Shown: piece by piece, positions 1-8,800 of the stretch | Layout: each line of letters opens with the position of its first letter | Numbering within the stretch: position 1 is the first letter of the stretch | Source of the DNA: Sphingomonadales bacterium | Lineage (GTDB): Bacteria > Pseudomonadota > Alphaproteobacteria > Sphingomonadales > Sphingomonadaceae | NCBI GenBank assembly: GCA_018067055.1 | Contig: JAGPVK010000145.1 | Coordinates: forward strand, 1-15,787 | DNA: 15,787 bases | Direction of reading: 5' to 3' | Program-made: the position numbers and the translations under genes | Notes under the pieces: model-generated | The model's input: only the letters and a program-made list of their open reading frames with translations | What the model was told of the DNA's origin: nothing | The model's database searches: none

Positions 1-1
1 T

Positions 2-337
2 CTGGTTGGAAACAAGGCACCTTATATTGCCAACAATACGATCAATGCGGGCATCCAGTATCGTACCGATATTTCCAGCTCGCTGGGCTTCTTCATCCGC
101 GGTGATTTCGAGAACCGTGGCCGCCAGTTCTGGGATCCGGAAAACAGCAGTGCCCGATCAGCGATCCAGCTGGTCAATGGCCGGGTCGGGCTTGAAGATC
201 TGGACGGTCGCTGGAGCTTTACGATCTCGGGAACGAATATCTTCGACGAGGTGTACAATTCTGAACTGGTCACCGGTGGCTATGCCCACGCCGGCCAGCC
301 GGATGCGTTCCGCGCTGACTTGCGGTTCAACTTCTGA
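2..337 (+). CDS. TonB-dependent outer-membrane receptor, C-terminal end (partial)
   Basis: This reading frame is open from the left edge and ends in TGA at 335-337, so the start and most of the gene lie outside the window. The visible 111 residues alternate polar and hydrophobic positions as in transmembrane beta strands (for example NAGIQYRTDISSSLGFFIRG). They include the late-barrel signature FTISGTNIFDEVYNSE and end in DLRFNF, with the terminal phenylalanine typical of barrel proteins handled by the BAM machinery. Proteins of this family take up large or scarce substrates using TonB energy. No plug domain or TonB box can be seen because the N-terminus is missing. The stop overlaps the next possible start (TGATG), so the receptor and the downstream genes are probably cotranscribed. 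The substrate is unknown; the downstream hydantoinase-type genes hint at a cyclic amide or peptide-like compound, which is inference. Confidence 0.88.
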   Translation: MVGNKAPYIANNTINAGIQYRTDISSSLGFFIRGDFENRGRQFWDPENSSARSAIQLVNGRVGLEDLDGRWSFTISGTNIFDEVYNSELVTGGYAHAGQPDAFRADLRFNF

Positions 338-915
338 TGGGGATGGCGGCTTCGTTGCGGCGATCAGGTGATCACCGTGACGCGGCCGCCAAGCCAGTCA
401 TTGCCATGCATAAGGACAGCTATATTTTCGCTTGCCGCTATGGCGAGTTCACCATCCGCCTGGCCTCCGAAGCTGCGCCAGATACCTGCGCCTTTTTCGA
501 ACGGTTTTTCTCCAGCCCGAATTTCTCCGATGCGAGCATTTTTCGGATCGTTACCGAAACGAACTCATCGCTCCGCGGTTCGGTACCGATCGAAGTGATC
601 CAGCTCGGACTGCAACATGACGGAACCGGCCCGTTGGAAGATATCGGGCATGAAAATACGGCACAGACGGGTCTCAGGCATGTGCAAGGGGCCGTGTCCG
701 CGGCGCGCTACGGCAAGGGCGAGGTTTACGAGAGTTGCTTCATCTGCATGCGCGACGAACCGGAACTCGATCATGGTGGCAGGCGCCATGATGACGGCGC
801 GGGCTTTGCTGTTTTCGGCCAGGTCATCTCCGGGTTTGAAGTGTTGCAACAGGTCTTCGGTCTAGCCGAAGCCACCGACTATCTGAGTGAGGCAATACCG
901 GTCACACTCCGCTGA
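337..915 (+). CDS. Divergent cyclophilin-type peptidyl-prolyl isomerase-like protein
   Basis: The 192-residue product has the cyclophilin order of motifs: an IFRIV block near residue 70, VIQLGL, HENTAQTG, the strand GAVSAARYG, SCFICM, and the late signature FAVFGQVISGFEVLQQV near residues 160-175. Cyclophilins isomerise X-Pro peptide bonds. Several active-site positions differ from the classical enzyme: the Arg (FR) and Gln (VIQ) equivalents are kept, but about 11 extra residues lie between them. The Phe before the Gln block is replaced, the Gln of SQFFI is Cys, and the His before VFG is Phe. Activity is therefore uncertain. No signal peptide or membrane segment is visible, so it should be cytoplasmic. 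The start at 337 overlaps the receptor stop (TGATG), but there is no clear ribosome binding site. ATG at 406 (MHKDSYIF) would also give a complete fold and may be the true start. hyuA follows after 51 bp. Confidence 0.72.
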   Translation: MGMAASLRRSGDHRDAAAKPVIAMHKDSYIFACRYGEFTIRLASEAAPDTCAFFERFFSSPNFSDASIFRIVTETNSSLRGSVPIEVIQLGLQHDGTGPLEDIGHENTAQTGLRHVQGAVSAARYGKGEVYESCFICMRDEPELDHGGRRHDDGAGFAVFGQVISGFEVLQQVFGLAEATDYLSEAIPVTLR

Positions 916-966
916 AAATGATGAAATAATCCGGTGCTCCGACACCGAAGAAATGGGATTGATAAG

Positions 967-2988
967 ATGGCTAAATATAAAGTGTCGGCTGATATCGGCG
1001 GGACGTTTACCGATATCGTAGTCGAGGATGATGCCGGCGCCGTTCGTATCGGCAAGGTGCCGACTACCAAGGAGAATCCGGCGCTCGGTGTGCTTCAGGG
1101 CATTGGACAGCTTGTCGGTGAACCCTCGGAGATCGACTTTTTCGTCCATGGCACGACGGTTGGACTGAACGCGTTTCTCGAGCGTCGCGGGGCCAAGACC
1201 ATGTTGGTCATGACCGGCGGGATCAGCGACACTTACACCATTGCCCGCGGTCACCGCGATGAACTCTACAAGCTGCATTATCGCAAGCCCGAGCAGCTGG
1301 TGCCCCGCCGCAATGTTCACGAGGTGCGCGAGCGGCTGGCCTGGGACGGTTCGGTCATCGCCGAGCTTAGCGAAGAGGATTTTGCTCCGATCATCGAAAA
1401 GGCGAAGGCAGAAGGCTTCGAGGCGATCGCGGTGTGCTTCCTGCATGCCTATGCCAATCCGGTTCACGAACTGCGGGCGCGCGAAATCATAAAAGCGGCA
1501 TTGCCCGACATATCCGTCTCGCTTTCGCATCAGGTCGCACCGGAGTGGCGCGAAGTGGAACGGGCTTCCTCGGCGGTGATGGACGCCTATATCGCGCCGG
1601 TGGTCGAGTTGTACCTGCGCACGCTCAAGGCCGAACTGGCGAGATCCGGGATGAACAAGACCGTCCATGTCATGGGCTCGAGCGGAGGTGTGATGACCGA
1701 CCGATTGGCAATGGAACGTCCGATCACGACGCTGATGTCCGGTCCGGTCGGTGGCAGCATTGGCGGCTGCGAACTGGCGCGGCGCACCGGGCTGCAGAAC
1801 TTGCTGTGCGTCGACATGGGTGGAACCTCTTTCGATCTCAGCCTGGTGGTCGATGGTCAACCGGAGATGACGTCGGAAACCGTGCTCGAGGGCCTGCCGC
1901 TGCTGATGTCGATTGTCAGCATCGATACGGTCGGTGCAGGCGGCGGCTCCATCGCCTGGGTGGAAGCCGGAGGCTTGCGGGTTGGCCCGCACAGCGCCGG
2001 CTCCTATCCCGGACCGGTTTGCTATTCGCGCGGCGGAACCCAGCCGACGGTGACCGATGCCAATCTTTATCTTGGTCGCCTGGGTGACGACTCCCTGCTC
2101 GACGGCAAGATGAAACTCGACAGTGAAGCCACCGGCAGTGCCTTGACCAAGCTGGGCGCGGAGATAGGCTTGTCCGACCGGGAACTGGCCGAAGGAATAT
2201 TGGCGATCAGCAACGCCAAGATGGCCGATGCGATGCGCACGATAACCGTGGGGCAGGGCGTTGATCCCCGTGATTTCACGCTCGTCGCCTTTGGTGGTGC
2301 TGGTCCTATGCATGCCGTAGAACTCGCTCGCGAACTCGATATGACCCAGGTCATGATCCCGCGGTTCCCGGGCACATTTTCAGCTTGGGGCATGTTGCAA
2401 AGCGATATCCGCCACGATTTGATGGCGAGTCATATCGGGATCATGAGCACGATCGACGCAGAATTGCTTGATGCCGAATTTGCCATGCTGGAAGAGCAGG
2501 GGCGGCAAAAGCTGCTTGAGGAGAATGTCCCGGAAGCAGCAATGTCTTTCGCGCGCGCGGTCGATCTGCGCTATCAGGGACAGGAATATACGATCAATGT
2601 GCCGATCGAGCGCGGCAGTTCTGTCGCCGCTGTGCTTGACCTGTTCCACTCGCTTTACGAACGGAGATATGGTCACTCGCAGCCCGAAACCGAAACCGAG
2701 ATTATCAGCATCAGACTCGCTGCCACCGGCAGTTTCGAGCATAGCGAGGGCGAGGCGGCTTTCGCACCAATGCCGGGTGAGCCGCAAGTCGGGACGCGAG
2801 ATGTGGTGTTTGACGGAGCGGTTCACAAGACTCCGATTCTCAAGCGGGATCGTCTTGCGCCCGGCAAGCCAATGGCTAGTCCGGCAATCGTGGAAGAGGA
2901 GAGTGCGACCTCGGTCGTGCCGCCCGGATATACCATCACCATCGATACATTTGGCAATATGCTTATTGCGGCAGGAGAAAGCGCATGA
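967..2988 (+). CDS. hyuA: Hydantoinase/5-oxoprolinase family protein, subunit A
   Basis: This is subunit A of an ATP-dependent cyclic-amide hydrolase of the HyuA/5-oxoprolinase N-terminal/acetone carboxylase beta family. It binds ATP in an actin-like fold and activates the substrate for ring opening. Of its 673 residues, the family marks are DIGGTFTD at 9-16, HGTTVGLNAFLERRG, SSGGVMT near 239, SGPVGG at 258, DMGGTSFDLSLV at 283, GAGGGSIAWVE at 323, GSYPGPVCY, and FGGAGPMHA at 442. The length is normal for a free-standing subunit. The frame runs back to GTG at 934, but ATG at 967 places the conserved motif at residue 10 as usual, so 967 is preferred; the ribosome binding site is weak. The gene overlaps hyuB by four bases (ATGA), as expected for a fixed-ratio complex. 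The substrate (hydantoin, N-methylhydantoin, 5-oxoproline or another) cannot be decided from sequence. Confidence 0.95.
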   Translation: MAKYKVSADIGGTFTDIVVEDDAGAVRIGKVPTTKENPALGVLQGIGQLVGEPSEIDFFVHGTTVGLNAFLERRGAKTMLVMTGGISDTYTIARGHRDELYKLHYRKPEQLVPRRNVHEVRERLAWDGSVIAELSEEDFAPIIEKAKAEGFEAIAVCFLHAYANPVHELRAREIIKAALPDISVSLSHQVAPEWREVERASSAVMDAYIAPVVELYLRTLKAELARSGMNKTVHVMGSSGGVMTDRLAMERPITTLMSGPVGGSIGGCELARRTGLQNLLCVDMGGTSFDLSLVVDGQPEMTSETVLEGLPLLMSIVSIDTVGAGGGSIAWVEAGGLRVGPHSAGSYPGPVCYSRGGTQPTVTDANLYLGRLGDDSLLDGKMKLDSEATGSALTKLGAEIGLSDRELAEGILAISNAKMADAMRTITVGQGVDPRDFTLVAFGGAGPMHAVELARELDMTQVMIPRFPGTFSAWGMLQSDIRHDLMASHIGIMSTIDAELLDAEFAMLEEQGRQKLLEENVPEAAMSFARAVDLRYQGQEYTINVPIERGSSVAAVLDLFHSLYERRYGHSQPETETEIISIRLAATGSFEHSEGEAAFAPMPGEPQVGTRDVVFDGAVHKTPILKRDRLAPGKPMASPAIVEEESATSVVPPGYTITIDTFGNMLIAAGESA

Positions 2989-4649
2989 CCACCAGCAGCC
3001 CGCAGACCAACCCGGTTACCACCGAGATCATCCGCAACGCCTTCAACGCGATCGCCGAAGACATGAATGCCTCGCTCATTCGCAGCGCGTTCACGCCGAT
3101 CATATACGAAGGCAAGGATTGCGCCGTCGGCCTGCTCGACGAAAATGGCGATGTGCTTGGCCAGTCACTGGGTCTGCCCCTGTTCCTCGGCAATCTGTCG
3201 CTGTGCGTGCAGATTGTGGCGGAGATGAAGGGCTGGGATTATTATGAGGAGGGCGACGTTGTCCTGCTGAACGATTCCTATATCGCCGGAACCCATTTGA
3301 ATGACATTACCGTGATCATGCCGATTTTCTGGGAAGGCAAGCGGATCGGATTTGCGACCTCGCGCGCGCATTGGCTGGATGTCGGGGCAAAAGATGCCGG
3401 GTCACCGACCGATGCCTCCGAAATCTATCAGGAAGGCATGCGCTGGCCGCCGACCAAGGTCTACCGCCGGGGTGAAGCACAAGAAGATATTCTGAATTTC
3501 ATGCGGGCGAACAGCCGTTTTGGCGATGCGCTGATCGGCGACCTGCACGCGCAGATTGCATCGGGCCGGACCGGCGAAAAGCGGATGCGGGGGCTGATCG
3601 AGCGGTTCGGTTATGACACCGTGAAAGTCGCGCGCGACGATATTTTCGCTCAATCTTCCAAACTGGAACGACAGGCGATTGCGGCCATTCCGGACGGCGA
3701 ATATAGCGCGGTCGGCGCGCTCGACAACGACGGGATTTCTGATGATCCGGTGCCGGTGCAGCTGACGGTACGCATCGCTGGCGAAACAATGGAAATGGAC
3801 CTGACCGGGTCCTCCCCGCAAACCGTGGGCGGGGTCAATTGCGGCTTCACCCAGACGGTGTCGGCACTCCGGGTCGCGTTCAAGCTGCTGGTCAATCCCG
3901 AACGACCAGTCGACGGGGGTACATTCCGGGCATTGCATGTGATCGCGCCGGAGGGCAGCATATTCCGCGCCCAGGAACCAGCTGCTTGCTCCTGGTATTT
4001 TTCTTCGCTGGGTATGCTGATCGACATGGTGGTCCGCGCGCTGGCGCCGGCCATGCCCGAACGGGCGGCAGCGGCTCATTATGGCGACTCCATGGTCACC
4101 ATTTTCAGTGGCAATGACGCCCGCAACGAGGATGCATTTTTCGTCGCGGTCGAAGCCAATTGTGGCGGTTGGGGTGCCTGGGATGGCGAAGACGGGCAGG
4201 ATTGCCTGATCAACAACGTCAATGGAAGTTTTCGTGACTATCCGATCGAGGTTTTCGAGCATCGTTATCCGATGCGGATCGCCAAATACGGAATCCGTGA
4301 AAACAGCGGCGGACAGGGCGAGTTTCGCGGCGGCAACGGCAGCTATCGGGAATATCATATCGATGGCGACACCAATTTGTCCTTGTGGTTCGAACGATCG
4401 CTCACACGCCCCTGGGGCTTGTCGGGTGGCAAGGCGGGGCTTGGTCCCAAGGTCGAGATCATCTCGCCCGACGGAAGTGTGCGCGATGATTTGCTCAAGG
4501 CCAGTGCGATTGCGCTCAAGGCTGGCAGCATCGTGCGTGTTGCAACCGGTGGCGGTGGCGGCTTTGGTGATCCGGCCCGGCGCAGCGTGGAACGGTCCGA
4601 GAAGGACCGCGCCAATGGGCTGATTTCGGAAGAATCAGTCGCGGCGTGA
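2985..4649 (+). CDS. hyuB: Hydantoinase/5-oxoprolinase family protein, subunit B
   Basis: This is the partner subunit of HyuA; the pair corresponds to the two halves of the long fused 5-oxoprolinases. The 554-residue product opens with the family signature NPVTTEIIRNAFNAIAEDM, then SAFTPIIYEGKDCAVGLLDE, LNDSYIAGTHLNDITVIMP and AHWLDVGAKDAGSPTDASE. It ends with the glycine-rich loop TGGGGGFGDP at about 521-530. The length is normal. The start is set by the ATGA overlap with hyuA and by GGAG at 2974-2977. No signal peptide or membrane segment is seen, so the complex should be cytoplasmic. The next gene follows after 87 bp. Acetone carboxylase alpha subunits are more distant relatives and are longer, and no gamma-subunit gene is present, which argues against acetone carboxylation. 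Assignment to the family is firm; the substrate is unknown. Confidence 0.95.
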   Translation: MTTSSPQTNPVTTEIIRNAFNAIAEDMNASLIRSAFTPIIYEGKDCAVGLLDENGDVLGQSLGLPLFLGNLSLCVQIVAEMKGWDYYEEGDVVLLNDSYIAGTHLNDITVIMPIFWEGKRIGFATSRAHWLDVGAKDAGSPTDASEIYQEGMRWPPTKVYRRGEAQEDILNFMRANSRFGDALIGDLHAQIASGRTGEKRMRGLIERFGYDTVKVARDDIFAQSSKLERQAIAAIPDGEYSAVGALDNDGISDDPVPVQLTVRIAGETMEMDLTGSSPQTVGGVNCGFTQTVSALRVAFKLLVNPERPVDGGTFRALHVIAPEGSIFRAQEPAACSWYFSSLGMLIDMVVRALAPAMPERAAAAHYGDSMVTIFSGNDARNEDAFFVAVEANCGGWGAWDGEDGQDCLINNVNGSFRDYPIEVFEHRYPMRIAKYGIRENSGGQGEFRGGNGSYREYHIDGDTNLSLWFERSLTRPWGLSGGKAGLGPKVEIISPDGSVRDDLLKASAIALKAGSIVRVATGGGGGFGDPARRSVERSEKDRANGLISEESVAA

Positions 4650-4723
4650 CACAATCGCCACTTCTAACAGAGCCGTCGATGCGTTCGGCTGAGCGTTGTC
4701 TTTGAACAAATATTAGGATGAAC

Positions 4724-4729
4724 GGAGGA
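4724..4729 (+). promoter_or_regulatory. Strong ribosome binding site of the quinone-oxidoreductase-like gene
   Basis: GGAGGA is a very good match to the 16S rRNA anti-Shine-Dalgarno sequence and lies seven bases before ATG 4737. It is stronger than any ribosome binding site of the genes upstream. The 87-bp gap between hyuB and this gene shows no convincing promoter or terminator hairpin. Confidence 0.8.
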
Positions 4730-4736
4730 AATAGTC

Positions 4737-5732
4737 ATGTCAAAAGCTGTTCAGTTTCATGAACTTGGTGGTCCGGAAGTCTTGAAGATCGAAGATTGGC
4801 AAGCGCCTGTCCTCGAAAAGGGCGAGGTGCTGATGGACATCGCTGCATTCGCGCTCAACCGCGCGGATATCCTGTTCTTTCAGGGCCTGCATTATAGCTT
4901 GCCGACACTGCCTTCGCGGCTTGGTTCCGAGGCGTGCGGGACAATCATCGCGGTCGGCGAGGGCGTTGATCGTTTTGCCATCGGCGACAAGGTCTCGACC
5001 ATTCCCTTCGCCAATGCGCGCTATGGCATGCACGGCGAACAGGCGCTGATGCACCAGGATTTTCTCGCGCCATGGCCCGAGGAACTGAGCGCTACTGAAG
5101 CGACGTCGATCTGGATGCAATATCTTACCGGCTATTACCCGATCGTGGACATCGGCAAGGTTGGCAAAGGCGATTTCGTGCTGGTCACCGCTGCCAGCTC
5201 CAGCGCTGGACTGGGCGCAATCGAACTGGCCAATGATGCAGGTGGATGCGTCATTGCGACCACCCGATCCGGTGCCAAGTCCGATGCAATTCTTGCCGCC
5301 GGCGCCCATCATGTCATTGCAACCGAGAAAGAAGATGTGGCCGAACGGATCATGGAGATCAGCGACGGCAAAGGCGTGCGGGTGATCTATGATGCGGTAG
5401 GCGGATCGCTTTATGATCGCTACACCGATGCGCTGGCAGAAGACGCCATTGTCTTCCTCTATGGCCTGCTCGATGATAGGCCTGCCCAAGTGGATGTGGT
5501 CAAGATGGTCCGGAAGAACGCGATCATCCACCCCTATTCGATGTTCAACGAAGTGCGACATCCGGATCGGCTGGAGCGCGGCATGGCGTATATCGTGGAG
5601 CGGCTGAAAGATGGTCGCTTCAAGCCCCGGATCGACGATCATGTTTTCACGATGGAAAATGCAGTCGATGCCTATCGGTACATGCTGACCGGCGAACAGG
5701 TCGGCAAGATCGTGGTCAGGGTGAGCGATTAA
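4737..5732 (+). CDS. Zinc-independent medium-chain dehydrogenase/reductase, quinone oxidoreductase-like
   Basis: This is an NAD(P)H-dependent oxidoreductase of the medium-chain dehydrogenase superfamily (331 residues, usual length). The N-terminal GroES-like half shows NRADILFFQG and LGSEACGTIIAVGEGVDRFAIGDKV. The Rossmann half has a loop VTAASSSAGLGAIELA starting near residue 150, of the AASSxxG type found in quinone reductases. It lacks the cysteine/histidine set of catalytic zinc and the structural four-cysteine lobe, so quinone, enone or enoyl reduction is more likely than alcohol oxidation. It is cytoplasmic. It sits between hyuB and putA in the same direction, so it may process a product of the HyuAB pathway, but no substrate can be named. 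The start is well supported by GGAGGA seven bases upstream. Confidence 0.9.
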   Translation: MSKAVQFHELGGPEVLKIEDWQAPVLEKGEVLMDIAAFALNRADILFFQGLHYSLPTLPSRLGSEACGTIIAVGEGVDRFAIGDKVSTIPFANARYGMHGEQALMHQDFLAPWPEELSATEATSIWMQYLTGYYPIVDIGKVGKGDFVLVTAASSSAGLGAIELANDAGGCVIATTRSGAKSDAILAAGAHHVIATEKEDVAERIMEISDGKGVRVIYDAVGGSLYDRYTDALAEDAIVFLYGLLDDRPAQVDVVKMVRKNAIIHPYSMFNEVRHPDRLERGMAYIVERLKDGRFKPRIDDHVFTMENAVDAYRYMLTGEQVGKIVVRVSD

Positions 5733-5810
5733 ACCAACCATCTGCCATTGATGTCCGTATCGGGTCATCCCATTGCCACCTAGCGCAACGCTCTTGTCCG
5801 GACCGCGTCC

Positions 5811-8800
5811 GTGCACCAGCCATTCCAACCAAGTCTGAATGATTTGCATTCGTTTGTGATCGGACCTGCCTTGCCACATATATTCCAGCCGAAACCCTTC
5901 GCGAATTTTGCGCCGTCGCTTTCGCCTCCGACAGCATTGTCTAGCGCCATCACCGCCGCTTACAGATTGGCAGAGCGTGAAGCCGTGCGCCCGTTACTGG
6001 ACGTAGCGCGGGTTGGAGACGCGGCTCGGGCCAGCATCGCGGCGACTGCCACCGCGCTGATTGCACGATTGAGGAGCAAGGAACGGCGCGGAGGGGTTGA
6101 AGCGCTGGTCAACGAATATTCGCTGTCGAGCCAGGAAGGTATCGCGCTGATGTGCCTGGCAGAAGCGCTGCTCCGGGTACCCGACAGAGCGACCCGCGAT
6201 GCACTGATCCGCGACAAGATCATGCGCGGCGACTGGCGCTCGCACCTCGGCGATGGCCGCTCGATCTTCGTCAACGCTGCCACTTGGGGCCTCGTCGTAT
6301 CCGGCAGGCTGATCACCCCGGTGCGGGAGAAAAGTCTGGGAATGTCGCTGTCCGGCCTCATCAAGCGAGCCGGCGAGCCGGTAATCCGCAGCGGTGTCAA
6401 TATGGCGATGGCGATGATGGGGGAGCAATTCGTCACCGGGGAAACCATAGCCGAAGCCCTGAAACGCGCACGCCAGAAAGAAAATCTCGGCTTCACGTAC
6501 AGCTATGACATGCTGGGTGAAGCGGCGATGACGATGCGCGACGCCGGTCAATATTACACAGATTATGAAGGCGCGATTCACGCGATCGGCAAGGCATCGA
6601 TGGACCGCGGCGTCTATGCCGGACCAGGTATCTCGATCAAGCTCTCCGCCCTGCATCCGCGCTATCTGCTCGCGCAAGCCGACCGGGTTATGACGGAGTT
6701 GCTGGTCAAGGTACGGACGCTGGCGCTGCTCGCAAAAAGCTACAATATCGGTCTCAATATCGATGCCGAAGAAGCCGATCGGCTCGATCTCTCGCTGCAA
6801 ATCCTTGAGGCACTTGCTCTCGATCCCGACCTTTCCGATTGGCAAGGACTGGGCTTTGTCGTTCAGGCCTATGGCAAACGATGCCCCTATGTGATCGACT
6901 GGCTGATCGATCTTGCCCAGCGCTCGGGCCACCGTTTGATGGTGCGGCTGGTCAAGGGCGCCTATTGGGACAGCGAGATCAAGCGTGCCCAGGTTGAAGG
7001 ATTGGTCGATTTTCCGGTCTTCACGCGCAAGGTCCATACCGATGTCAGCTATATCGCCTGTGCCCGGAAACTGTTGGCGGCGCGCCAGCAGGTCTTTCCG
7101 CAATTTGCAACCCATAACGCCCAGACGTTGGCAACGATTTACCATCTGGCGGGTGAGGAATTTGCGGTCGGCGATTATGAATTTCAATGCCTTCACGGCA
7201 TGGGCGAGGCACTCTACGAAGAGGTGGTCGGCGCGAACCGGCTCAACCGGCCGTGCCGCATCTATGCTCCGGTCGGTACCCACGAGACGCTGCTCGCCTA
7301 TCTTGTCCGCCGTTTGCTCGAAAATGGCGCCAACTCATCCTTCGTCAACCGGATCTGGGACGAGAATGTCTCGGTCGAAGATCTGGCGGTGGACCCGGTT
7401 GACGAAGCCGAACGGATCGAGCCCGTCGGCTCGAGTCACCCGTTAATCCGTTTGCCCCGTGATCTCTATTCCGGGCGAGCCAATTCGCGCGGGCTCGATC
7501 TGACCGACCAGAATATATTGGCAAACCTGTCCGGGATATTGACGGAAAGCGCAGCCGAGCCCTGGCAGGCGGTGCCGCTCATCCCGAATCTTCCGGCCAT
7601 GCGCACGCGCCAGCCAGTGCTTAATCCGGGAGATCATCGCGATGTCGTCGGTCAGGTCGAAAATGCGTTGCCACGCGATGTTGATCTTGCGGCAAAAACG
7701 GCAAGCGAAGCCTTTGCTGGCTGGGCAGCGACAGCTGTTGCCGAGCGCGCGGCCTGTCTTGAGCGCGCCGCTGACCTGCTGGAGTTGCGGATGGAAAGGC
7801 TGCTCGGGCTGATCATGCGCGAAGCCGGGAAGTCTGCGCCGAACGCGATTGCCGAACTGCGCGAAGCGGTCGATTTCCTGCGCTATTATGCGCAGCAGGC
7901 ACGCGACGACCTTGGCGCAGACGAACCGATCGGGCCGGTGGTCTGTATCAGCCCGTGGAACTTTCCGCTGGCGATTTTTATCGGGCAGGTTGCCGCCGCG
8001 CTGGTCGCGGGCAACAGCGTTATCGCCAAGCCGGCCGAGGAAACGCCGCTGGTCGCGGCGCAGGCTGTCGGGACGCTGCACGAGGCCGGTGTGCCACGCC
8101 ATGTGCTCCAGCTTTTGCCAGGGGCAGGCGAAATTGGTGCTGCGCTGGTGGCCGCGCCCGAAACATGCGGCGTGATCTTTACCGGCTCGACCGAAGTCGC
8201 AAAGCTGATTCAGCGCCAGCTCGCCACCCGCACACTGCCAAACGGTTCGCCGATCCCGCTGATTGCCGAGACCGGCGGCCAGAACGCCATGGTCGTGGAC
8301 TCCTCGGCTCTGCCCCAGCAAGTTGTGCGCGACGTTGTCGCTTCCGCCTTCGACAGCGCCGGGCAGCGCTGTTCGGCGCTTCGTATCCTGTGTGTGCAGG
8401 AGGATATCGCCGATGAGCTGATGGAGATGCTGCGCGGTGCGATGGCCGAATTGCGCGTCGGTTCGACCGATCAGCTGCGCGTTGATGTCGGTCCGGTTAT
8501 CTCCGGCGACGCGCAGAAAATGATCAATGCCCATATCGAGCGCATGCGTGATGCGGGGAGGCGGATCGACCAGATTGAGCTCGACGACGCCACCCGGCTA
8601 GGGACGTTCGTCGCGCCAACCATCATCGAGATCGACAATATCGGTCAGTTGGGGCGCGAGATATTCGGGCCGGTACTGCATGTCTTGCGCTACCGCCGCA
8701 AAGACCTGCCAGAGGTGATGCAGCAGATCCGCGCCACCGGATACGGCCTCACATTTGGCCTGCACAGCCGCATCGACGCCACCATCGCCGAACTCACCGA

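Noticed and set aside
6..371. 121-codon plus-strand frame at the left edge
   Set aside because: It overlaps the receptor's frame, which gives typical beta-barrel sequence ending in Phe; this one is Ser/Arg-rich and motif-free.
862..2313. 483-codon open frame on the minus strand inside hyuA
   Set aside because: It lies antisense to a gene with clear family motifs, and its translation is rich in His, Arg and Gln without recognisable domains. It is a shadow caused by GC-biased codons.
3402..4358. 318-codon minus-strand frame inside hyuB
   Set aside because: It is a shadow of a conserved enzyme subunit with no recognisable motif.
2985..4649. Reading hyuAB as acetone carboxylase
   Set aside because: The subunits are of hydantoinase length and no small gamma-subunit gene follows; the family relationship alone does not support carboxylation.
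4650..4736. Possible terminator or promoter between hyuB and the reductase gene
   Set aside because: Only a four-base stem (GCCG/CGGC) and no spaced -35/-10 pair were found, which is not enough to call either.
4740..5879. 379-codon minus-strand frame opposite the quinone-oxidoreductase-like gene
   Set aside because: It exactly shadows a well-supported gene, and its composition is unlike a folded protein (many His, Asp and Arg).
5994..7283. 429-codon minus-strand frame, and similarly 7443-8534, inside putA
   Set aside because: Both are antisense to conserved PRODH and P5CDH domains and show no family motif of their own.
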